This document shows, one piece after another, positions 13,201-22,832 of a stretch of DNA of 64,000 bases; the first letter of the stretch is position 1, and the number at the start of each line of letters is the position of its first letter. The translations under genes were made by a program, and so were the position numbers. The stretch is from positions 7,455,825 to 7,519,824 of the forward strand of contig OY992836.1 of NCBI GenBank assembly GCA_963921425.1, given 5' to 3'. The notes under the pieces are model-generated. The model was not told the origin of the DNA, searched no databases, and worked only from the letters and a program-made list of their open reading frames with translations. The stretch is from Dryas octopetala (lineage: Eukaryota > Streptophyta > Magnoliopsida > Rosales > Rosaceae).

Positions 13201-14524
13201 TTATCATACAGGATGTTTGGTCTAAACCCAGTACACTTATGATATTCACTATGAAGAGAAGTATAATACTATATTACCAGAATACGTATATTCACTACGA
13301 ATAGAATTATGATTTTATGTTATGAGAAAACATGTATCTATTACGTTCATTAAGAAGAGAAGTATAATGTATTACCGGAATACGTATATTTATAATATTC
13401 ACTACGAATAGATCGAATTATGATTTTATGTTATGAGAAAATATATAACTATTTGGTATTATAAACCTTTAGGTATACATACTTTGGTATTACAGACCTT
13501 AGAGTGTTGATTTCGTATTCGGTCGAGAATACAACATTATGATTTATAATCGTTTATTTATGTTAATGACTAAATAAACGAAGTGAACTATTATGGAAGA
13601 AATTGACATATTTGATTATTTTGGTTTTATCTTCATGATTATGACACCAACTTACGAATACTTATAATATATTCACTACATATATAGAAGTATATTATAT
13701 TGTGTTGAGAGAATACGTATATTTTATAATGAGTATTATATCATGTTATGAGAAAACACATATCTATTATATTCACCATGAAGAGAAGCATCATTATATT
13801 GCATGAATACACTTGTTTTACTATTTGTTGATGGTCTTTAAGACCTTTATATGTTGTGGTTGTTACTATGTGAAGAGAATAAAACTTACGATATTTATGA
13901 CTGAATTTATATAATATTCACTAAGAATAAAATATTATATATTTGTGTGTTATAATTCCTTTTATTACACTGAAAGTGTTCTCATTCTTGTCTGCTGAAT
14001 TATTACGGTCTTTCATGTTAACACTGTATATTTTACCTTGTAATGTTAGAATATTTGTCTATCTTTATGATTACAAGAATGTACATGATCGATTGTTTGT
14101 TAAATAGTCTTCATGATTATGTTGATTATTTGTTAAGTGTGTTCTTAATTAAGATCATTTTATGAGGCAAAATTAATATATCTAAGTTGTCGTACTTACT
14201 GGGTTAGTGTAACTCATGATCCTACACATTTATTATTTTCATGAAATAAGTAGATTCATGGGGAATAAGATGATCGTTGTCTTTAAATACAATAAATGAT
14301 GTCTAAACATTCTTTTTTTATTTTTAAGTATATTTTTACTTTCACTTTGAAGGTCTTGAGCTAATGTATAAATAAACTCCTCATGATGAATAAAATTTTG
14401 TATTTCAAAAATACTATTATGTTTATTTGATTTTAAAGGGGAGAAATTTATTACCTCAACTCGCGCTGCAAATTCACATATCATATTTTAATATAATATT
14501 GACACTGGATTTGAGGGCGTGACA

Positions 14525-16265
14525 CCGGCATTGAGTTTAACCTACACAAATTGCATGCAGATAAGAATGATAATGTCAATGCCAGAGACATGTAAAAAAG
14601 GCTGGAGGAAGGAGAGCTTCCAGTCATTTACAACAACGTACACGATCATCCAAATATCAATCACCTTCTCCATGGCTTCTATATATTTCTCCACATCGTT
14701 ACCAACTTCTTCAGCCAATTTCTCTGTCAAAGATCAGAGTCTACATGCAAAGCATCTGGATCAATGGAGCCATATTCTTTACTTGTACATGGAATATTTT
14801 GTTAGTTTATATTATATGCTGTACAGTATCACATTCACCATGCTTACTAGGTAAAATAGCAAATGTACATAAAATAAAAAAACATAAAAAAAGTAAAGAT
14901 ATAATGAAAAGAGATAAAAACCCATTAATAAAATTTATCCAAATATCTCAGGATATTATATGCATTGTAGTGGCCCACATGGTAAATAATTTGTACACAA
15001 TCTTGATAATTCAATGTTGCACTAAGGGTGATATCGGTTCGATTACTGAACCAAAATGACACAACCGACCACTGGCGGTATGGTCAGCTTTGCCATCGAC
15101 ATCGATACTGACAAGGTCGGTTTGGTAGTTATTATTAGAAATAATAGCTAGGGATTGATCATAATAACTATTATTATAAAAAACGCAGCAGAAAGAATAA
15201 ATTAAAATTTTTTTCTTATCAAATCCTATACCTAGGATACGATCATATGCATATATGAAATTCAAATAATGAACAATAATAAAGACATACCTTCTTTTGT
15301 TCGTTGATAGAGCTATTTTTGTCTACGGTGGCTTCTTCTACTCTTTTGATTCACCAAAGCACCACAAGTGTCGTGCCTCTAAGAAATAGTTCACAAAGAA
15401 GTGATCAAGAAAGGTAGATGAGAAAGATGATTGGGAGTGCTAGTTTCCTTCAACTCTTTTTTCTCTCTATATATAGTGGCCGGCTGCCCTATGTGGGTTC
15501 TCTCTCTATTTTCTGCTCTTTCACAAACACACAGCAAGTGAAAGAACGTATTCTCAAAGTTTGAACCTTATATGGACTTTTACTTATTTTAACTGATGAT
15601 AAATAACATTTATTTATACTGTCAATAGGAAACTAATTTTTCCTAAAATCCATAGAGGTGGCTGGCCGTGTAGGGAGGGAGTGAGTTGTTGAGATATTTT
15701 CATTTATTTTATTTTTATCCACAAATAAATTACCAAGTCAAACTTGGTTGATCAGACTTAGGTTGATGGTTTTATCCAAAACCATTTACTAAGTCAATTA
15801 TCCCAATTATATATATATTTATAATTAATATTTTCATAATATAAATATCTCATATTTATTATTATGGGCTTTGCTTAAATCCAACTCACTTGGGCTTTAG
15901 GCATTGCTTAGGTCTAACCCAAATATAAATTATAACTTTAAGCTCAAATCCAATTTGAACTTTAATTCATTATTTCCAATAATTAATTTCCAAGCCAATA
16001 ATTAATTTCATCTTTCATCTACCGTTCTATTGCTTGGTTTTCAACCTTATATAGAATGTGACTTCTTAAGTTCTAATTAATTCTTCTGGCAGTGAATATA
16101 TCGTCTTTCATTAGAAACACTTCTAAAAAAGAATAATTAATAAAAGATATTTATTAGTTAATTCTTCATTCCACAAGTCATGAGTGACGCCTGGCAGAAT
16201 ATCATGACTACCAAGAAATCTATCCCTATAGATTTCTGCATTCATCAAGGTTGTGACCAAAGTCG
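14525..16265. other. No gene recognised; repeat-like AT-rich DNA
   Basis: No reading frame here resembles a known protein. The segment from about 15060 to 16260 reads like LTR or untranslated retroelement sequence (for example around 16180-16262, next to the gag fragment), but I could not find matching ends or a target duplication. Nothing else is supported. Confidence 0.5.
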
Positions 16266-17037
16266 TTATGCAATGTGCAGTGTTTGGTTTTGTCTCGCTT
16301 CTCGGGGTGGTGGATCTCGAAAGATACCCTTGCTCTTGTTTTCATGGTAGATCTTTGAGATACTGCAAGTGAGGTTGACATCGGAAAACTTATTCTGATC
16401 TCCCTGGAACTTTCCTTGTTTCTTCGAACCGCTAGGCCAATCTCCTGATGTTTTTGAAGTAAGTTGAACGTTGTTGACCTGGGGCTGTTCGGTAGGGACT
16501 ATGGGCTCCGATGTGTGCTCCTGAGTTATCGCCAAGACCCTGTGACGGGTCATTGCATCTTCCTCGAGGCAGATATAGGATTCTGCTCTAGGTATGCATT
16601 CCCTCATGTCGTGAGGTGGGTGCATAATGATGTTGTCGTGCAGTTGGAACCCGGTAGGACTCCTTCGTGAAATGTGATGATCGCGGTTTCCTTGGGACAA
16701 TCTTCAAGGGACGAGATCTCCACCACGAAACGTGATAGGTAGTTTTCTTTTAGTTTCTCATTTTTTGCATGTTTCGTATTGAGCAAGGCGGTTATGTTCT
16801 TCTTGTGTTTTTGGTTGCAGACATACTGCGAAATGAACACTCTGCAGAGCTCAGTGAAGCTTTTGATGGTTTTGGGCTTAAGTTGTCTAAACCAGGTCAG
16901 GGCTGTTCCAGTCAAAGTTGAGGGAAAGAGTTTGCATTGGAGAGCTTCATTTTCGGATTCCAGAACCAACTGCTGTTGGTAGTGATAGATGTGATCCAGA
17001 TGACCCCCCGTTCAGTCGAACAGTTGGAACTTCGGAG
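16266..17037 (-). mobile_element. Ty3/gypsy gag fragment (fossil)
   Basis: The minus strand encodes a retrotransposon gag core: PSTLTGTALTWFRQL followed by IKSFTELCRVFISQY and later NYLSRFVVEISSLED. This is the conserved W-F..F pattern of the plant Ty3 Retrotrans_gag domain. A second part in another frame extends to 16266. The element is heavily decayed, with several breaks and neither LTR recognised. Its 5' side is cut at about 17037, exactly where the duplicated receptor-gene segment begins. Its position relative to the pol fragment at 19-20.9 kb is the wrong way round for one intact minus-strand element, so these are either two elements or a rearranged one. Confidence 0.75.
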
Positions 17038-17237
17038 GTTGGTCTCAAAGTTACTGACTTTTAACTACGCATATATACTTAAGAGAAAGCTTTCATCAGA
17101 CCATCCTGTAAGTTTTTGTGTTTATTTCTTCACATTGCACATGCATTCACATATTGTCAGGTATAAGAGAGAGTCTTAGACGTGAGTAGTACCATATATA
17201 CCAACTCTTTCAGCTTGCTTAATTAGTTATTTGCTAG

Positions 17238-17272
<35 letters not shown>

Positions 17273-18562
17273 AACAAACAATATGACTTCTTCTTCTTCT
17301 TCTTCTTCTTTCCCCCGTTCATGGAGATAAGATGCTTTTCTAAGTTTTCGAGGTGAGGATACACGTTTCAGTTTTACAGACCATTTGCACACTACTTTGG
17401 TTGGGAAGGGAATTACCACCTTAATTTATAGATGATCATCTTATGAGAGGTGAAAAAATATCCCCCGCACTTCTCAAAGCAATTGAAGAGTGAAGGATGT
17501 CTATTATTGTATTCTCTAAAAACTATGCATCCTCGTCTTGGTGCTTGAATGAACTTGTTAAGATCCCTCAGTGTTATAAATCACAACAACAAATGGATGT
17601 CATACCAATATTTTACAAAGTGGATCCATCGAATGTATGATACCAAAGAGGTAGTTTTGGTGAAGCACTTGCTAACTATAAAATCAAATTCAAGAATAGC
17701 ATGGAGAAAGTGCACAAATGCAACTCTTTTCGAAGCAGCAAATTTATTAGGATGGCATGCATTTCGAGGAGGGAAAGTATATTTCTAACTACTATATATA
17801 TATATATATAACTCTGGCTTACTGCTTTACTCTATATGCATATATGTTAGCGTTATCTTCCCTTTTTAAGTCTTTAATTTCTTCTTTTTTTAAATAATGA
17901 TATTGCTTTTGTTTCACTAAAGAAATAAAGTCGATACGAAGCAGGGTTAACCCTGAGGCCACCACATCATCATGTCACGTGGTGTTACAGTCACATACTA
18001 ATAATTTTCTCATCATTTAGGATCGAAATTTGGAATATAAATTTGGAATCCATAGCATTATCGTAGTTTATTATTATTTTTTAAAATATGTTGTGTTTGA
18101 GGTTCATTTATAGGAACATGTTTTCGTGTTTTTTTTTTTGAATTTATTAATAAGTTCTTTATTTTACTATTTTACCCTCTTTTAATAATATTTTTTATGT
18201 TGTCATTTAAGTGAAGCATACATGAGATTTTTTGATATTTTGATAATTTCACTTAGCAACCCTGTTTTCTATATATATATATATATATGCTATATATTTT
18301 TTGCCTTTTTGTTTGGGGGTAAAATGTTCTTTACCTTTTTAGAAAATATAGAATAGTATTGATTTACGGTTTTATGTGCTTTTGATTGATATGTATGAAT
18401 CTAAATTTATCAACAAGCTAGATAGTTGAGGACATGTCAATCAAATTATTAAACCGAACATATTTGGATGTGGCCAAGTATCCAATTGGAATACAGTCTC
18501 GTATACAAGATGTGAATAGGCTTTTAGGTGTTGGAAGAAATGGTCATCTTATGATTGGAATG
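17038..18562 (+). pseudogene. Truncated TIR-NBS-LRR pseudogene (copy of the TNL at 22.8 kb)
   Basis: It aligns throughout with 22607-25100: the 5' leader, the TIR exon (about 17281-17780), the first intron, and the start of the NB-ARC exon up to GRNGHLMIGM just before the P-loop, where similarity stops at about 18562. By eye it is well over 90% identical. Differences break the protein: a stop replaces the Tyr of the first TIR strand (TAAGATG where the intact copy has TACGATG), SRISI has become a stop, and small insertions are present. It keeps the intron, so it arose by DNA duplication rather than retrotransposition. It lacks the 1-kb MULE found in intron 1 of the intact gene. Both ends abut Ty3 retroelement fragments. 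Confidence 0.9.
17240..17269. repeat. (TA)n microsatellite
   Basis: A run of about 15 TA units in the leader of the TNL pseudogene. Related, shorter TA runs occur at the same place in the intact gene (22637-22660 and 22822-22833). Confidence 0.9.
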
Positions 18563-18570
18563 CTGAGAGT

Positions 18571-18860
18571 GAGTTGCTTCGCCTGGACCAATTTAGCCAG
18601 GCTTTCGCTATGACAAAGAAAGCATTTCAAGCATGCAAAGAAACTATTATTCCTTTAGTCAAAGAATTATCAGTCGAAATATCTACTACAAATGAGAAGA
18701 TTGCCCGTCTAACCAACGAGATGAATTCGTACATTGAACCTCTGGAGGCAGATGCTCGCGCGGTCTAGGAAATGAAGGCGAAGGGTAAGACCATCCCAGA
18801 AAAGAGGAGAAGTGCGAGAAACTTTGCCAAGAGAGGGCTAGTAGGTGGGCAGCCACATTA
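18571..18860 (+). mobile_element. Antisense open frame 3' of a Tat-type pol (fossil)
   Basis: The plus strand encodes a helical, heptad-rich segment (LLRLDQFSQAFAMTKKAFQ, then LVKELSVEISTTNEKIA). It lies just past the 3' end of the minus-strand Ty3 pol at 19-20.9 kb and reads in the opposite direction. Tat-group Ty3 elements are known to carry extra reading frames, some antisense, between pol and the 3' LTR, so this is the likeliest identity. It could instead be a piece of a captured host gene. It is decayed and shows no clear domain. Confidence 0.4.
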
Positions 18861-18999
18861 GCTTACTTAGAAACCTTTTTCAGATCTTAGGTTTCCATTT
18901 TTTCATTTCCATCTAGCCGTTTATACCAATTTTGTAACTTTTTTGGCTTTGTAGCCTTTTAATGAAAAGAGGAAATTTTTTGAACCTTCACTCGTTGGG

Positions 19000-20900
19000 T
19001 GGCTGCCACATAGCTTCATAATATTTCTTTAAATAACGCCCATTAATTGGATTTTTCTTTACTTTGCCATCCAAGTTCTTCAATTCATATGCACCTTTGC
19101 CCAAAACTTAATGAATAATGAATGGTCTCTACCAGTTAGGCTTCCATTTTCCAAATGGATCGTCTTTGTCAATTGACAAGATTTCCTTCCAAACTAAATT
19201 CCCTTTGCCAAAAGACTTGCCTTTGACTTTCTGTTATATGCCTTGGCAAGCTCAACCTTTTGAAGTTTAAGTCTATTAAAAGCAACCAACCTATCCTCAT
19301 CTAGTCGATCTATTTCTTGCATCATGGCTTGGTCATACTCTGGTGTGTCCAAACCAAACTGATGAGCAATGTGAACTGAGCAAACGGCAATCTCAACTGG
19401 CAGCAAAACATCATGCCCATACACTAATGCAAAAGGAGTAGCACCTATGGCCGAGCATTTAGTTGTTCTGAAAGTCCAAAGTGCTTCTAATAACTTTGAG
19501 TCTCATTTCCTTGGATTATCAGTCAACATTTTGCTGATTGTTGCCTTCAAAATCTTGTTGCTTGACTTGGCCTAACCGTTAGATTAAGGATAATAAGGTG
19601 TATAATAATGCAACTCAATGTGATAAGCTTCCTCGATTTGCTCTCATATTTCATCAGACATAAAATAGGCTGCTTGGTCGAACATAATAGTTTATGGAAT
19701 TCCAAACCTGTGAATGATGTTTTCCTTGATGAACTTGATAATGGCTGCACTAGTGGTTTTGTTAATAGGCTTCGCTTCCACCCACTTAGTGAAATAATAT
19801 GTGGCCACAACAATGTAATAGTGTCTGCCAGAAGAGGCATATTTGATTTTGCCAATGACATCTATCCCCCATGCACGAAAAGGCTAGGGCTTCATTATTG
19901 ACTGTATATTTGTGGCTAGAACATGCTGAACGGAATCATAAACTTGACAAGGCATGCAGCCCCTAGCGAACTCAATACAATCCTTCAACATCTTTGGCCA
20001 AAAATACCCATGTCTTCTCAAGAACCAATGCATCTGGCGACCAGCTTGATGAGCACCACAAACTCCTTGATGAATTTCAGCCATAGCCAACTTTGCATTT
20101 TCTTCGCCCAAGTAAGCTAGCAACAACTCATCCTTACCCTTCCGGCGTAACTCATCATTGATTATCACATAGTTCCTCGCCTAATATCTCGTTTCGCGAG
20201 TGCTATTGCTGTTAGGATCTTATAAGTATTGAATGATTGGATGTCGCCAATCAGCATCTCCAATCTCTTCTAAGTCGATAAGGCATGCTTCAGGACAATC
20301 AACTTCTTCTTCATTCTCAGTTGAAAAATTTCAAGTGAAGGGATTCTTCGCTCCATGGTTGGTAGACCTCTTCGCTCAATGACTATCGTTCGCCGAGATT
20401 GATCTGGAGGGATTTCAAGTCCATAAGCTACCTGCGCCATGGCATTAGCCTCAGCATTATGACTTCTTGGTAAATGATAGAAAAAAGATCAAATGAATCC
20501 TTGGCGAAGATGCCTCACCAATTCTGTGTATTCTGCCAACTTCTCATTTTTTACTCTTAACTCGCCCCTAACTTGACTGATCACTAACTGAGAATCCCCA
20601 AAAATGTTAACTTCTTCTGCTTTGAACTCATGGAGCAACTCTAATCCGATCACCAAAGCCTCCTACTCTGCTTGATTGTTCGTAAAAATCTAGCTTGAAC
20701 GAGTAATGGTACTTGGTCAGATCAGGCGAGACAATTAATACTCCTGCCCCTGCCGAAGCCTCAGTGCAAGATCCATCAAAGTAAAGTTTCCAAAGCTTGT
20801 AGAAATTTGTTTGAGGTTCAAGCTCCACCAAGTCCAACATGTTAATCTCAATCTCTTCTACACCTTCAATTTATGTAGAAGGGTGGTGAGCTAAGAAATC
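19000..20900 (-). mobile_element. Ty3/gypsy (Tat-like) pol fragment: RNase H and integrase (fossil)
   Basis: In minus-strand order: an RNase H start with LYFDGSCTEASAGAGVLIV (about 20.6-20.85 kb), an integrase zinc-binding domain with HQGVCGAHQAG followed by a CxxC pair in CMPCQ (about 19.88-20.17 kb), an integrase-core remnant (about 19.5-19.86 kb), and a downstream segment with MYGHDVLLPVEIAV (about 19.2-19.42 kb) typical of the Ty3 integrase tail. RNase H before integrase is the Ty3 order. The element is broken by many lesions and lacks recognisable LTRs, so it is old. The Tat assignment rests on the RNase H type and the flanking antisense frame. Confidence 0.8.
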
Positions 20901-21713
20901 GGTTAATTTATGTTATGCCATAAAATATCTCTGCCACAACACACCTCACCGTAAGCGTGGTTTTTGACCTTTGGGTATGAGAGTGCGGGTGTGCCACTAA
21001 TCGGCTCGTAATAGCCGATTAGAAAATATAGTGTTTAATGCGAAAAATAAAATTGAAATTAATTAAATGCACCAAATTTGGGATCTGACTTCTAACAGAA
21101 ATTGTGCGATGGGAAAGGAACGAGAAAGCCCATCTAGGTTCCTTTCCTGCTTAGATTGACTAGAACTTTGGGTATGAACAACCAAAAAGTAAATAAAATA
21201 GCAATATAAATTTAACAGAGAGCTTGATGAGAAATAACATTAAAATAAAATTCAGAGACCAAGAGGTGTTCTTGAGAAATCTGAAATACAAAGAAATTGC
21301 ATAAACACAATAAAATATAATTAAAAGGGCCTTGAACGGCTATGCAAAAAATAAATGAGATCTAAGAAAAGCTTGAAAGTTATGAAAATGAAAATACAGA
21401 GAGCTTTTGAGAATGAAAAAAAATAAAAAACCTATTGGCTGAATTTGAGAGTAGAAGTTGCTGGGCTGATTTCACATTGCATAAGTTTCTGGGTTTGTTT
21501 GGGTGTTGGAGACAGAGCTTTCAATTGCCTGTAGCTTCCTTTTTATATTAATTATTTGTGTTGTCCCCAAGTTTTGATAGTGACGTGTGTGGTTGAGAAT
21601 GACATGCTTTTGAAAATAGGTGGACAAATATCTAAAAGATAAAAATGAAATGTGAATTAGCTGGGATAATAAGCATGACAATATTTGACAGCTGGCCAGC
21701 CAAGAGAAACGTC
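20901..21713. other. No gene recognised; probable retroelement leader or spacer
   Basis: It holds the small inverted repeat AATCGGCTcgtaatAGCCGATT near 21000 and A-rich DNA. No protein similarity was seen. By position it could be internal sequence of the adjoining Ty3 fragment. Confidence 0.4.
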
Positions 21714-22395
21714 AAAAGGCTGATAGAGAGCTCATGGTTGGGCGAGAGGTTGTTTTGTTATTGGGTCAAAAACCAATTCATATTCATGACTTATTTGCCT
21801 AAAAATTACCACATGTCCTGCTAAAAGAAGTACCCAAACCCCAAAAAATGCCTCCACTCACATTGTCAACGCTTATTGTATGTATATATATAAACCTTGT
21901 TTGAATCACCCTCAAAAGGCTGATGGAGAGCTCATGGTTGGGCGAGAGGTTGTTTTGTTAATGGGTCAAAAACCAATTCATATTCATGACTTATTTGCCT
22001 AAAAATTACCACATGTCCTGCCAAAAGAAGTACCCAAACCCCAAAAAACGCTTCCACTCACATTGTCAACGCTTATTGTATGTATATATATATAACTTGT
22101 TTCAATCACCCTCCAAAGCCACCTGATAAGCAACCTTGCACCTACCAAACTATCTTATTTAAACATTTGCCAAGGCCATGTAACCAAGTCATTGCCTTTT
22201 TAAAAGAAGTACCCAAACCCCAAAAAATGCTTCCACTCACATTGTCAACGCTTATTGTATGTATATATATATAAACCTTGTTTCAATCACCCTCCAAAGC
22301 CACCTGATAAGCAACCTTGCACCTACCAAACTATCTTATTTAAACATTTGCCAAGGCCATGTAACCAAGTCATTGCCTTTTTACCAAGGCATTCG
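21714..22395. repeat. Tandem repeat block upstream of the TNL gene
   Basis: A 200-bp unit beginning AAAAGGCTGATRGAGAGCTC at 21714 recurs at 21914. Its second half (AAAAGAAGTACCCAAACC through CAATCACCCTCC) recurs a third time from 22202, together with a duplicated CACCTGATAAGCAACCTTGC segment (22120 and 22300, spacing about 180). Copies differ at only a few sites, so the amplification is recent. The short frames in the units are not genes. Confidence 0.88.
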
Positions 22396-22832
22396 CCCGG
22401 CCATTTTTGTCCAATTGTTGCTTGCATGTCCATCTCTAAATTAATTCGGTAAAAACTAATAACAGGTATAAACACCCTGACCAAGATCAATATATGGACA
22501 TATAGTGCAGCAATATATTATGTTTGTTATCTTTCTCTCACGTACAGAAGAGTACCCGTCGGGTCAACCATGAAAACGCGCCACGTAATTGAAGACTTGG
22601 GAAGTTGGTCTCAAAGTCACTGACTTTTAACTACGCATATATATATATATATATATATATACTTGAGAGAAGCTTTCATATATCAGACCATCCTGTAAGT
22701 TTTTGTGTTTATTTCTTCACATTGCACATGCATTCACATATTGTCAGGTATAAGAGAGAGTCTTAGACGTGAGTAGTACCATATATACCAACTCTTTCAG
22801 CCTGCTTAATTAGTTATCTGCTATATATATAT
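22396..22832 (+). promoter_or_regulatory. Putative TNL promoter and leader
   Basis: GGGTCAAC at 22560 is a W-box (TTGACC) on the minus strand, the site class bound by WRKY factors at many defence genes. An ACGT core (GCCACGTAA) lies about 20 bp downstream, and TA runs at 22637-22660 could serve as a TATA region. From about 22607 the sequence is shared with the pseudogene at 17038, so the W-box lies just outside the duplicated part. Motif-level evidence only. Confidence 0.3.

Larger units (their letters stand above)
1..14524 (+). mobile_element. Very long Tat-like Ty3/gypsy LTR (fossil), interrupted by nested elements
   Basis: Seen: the right border reads GAGGGCGTGACA and ends at 14524, a typical plant Ty3 LTR end. 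The left border lies outside the window or is not recognisable. A TATA-like box sits at 1420-1426. Sequence from about 970 to 1240 is related to 42980-43860, where another LTR copy begins TGTCACGTCCC. Subtracting the MITE, the copia element and the CACTA element leaves about 4.4 kb of LTR sequence, a length known for the Tat/Ogre group. No primer-binding site follows 14524, so it is probably a solo or 3' LTR. Old and decayed. Family assignment is inference from length and end motifs. Confidence 0.45.

Noticed and set aside
15060-16262. Possible LTR beginning TGACACAACC
   Set aside because: I could not find paired ends, a second copy or a target duplication.
17549-17788. 79-residue frame in the TNL pseudogene
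   Set aside because: Out of frame with the TIR domain; the same shadow exists in the intact gene at 23005-23259.
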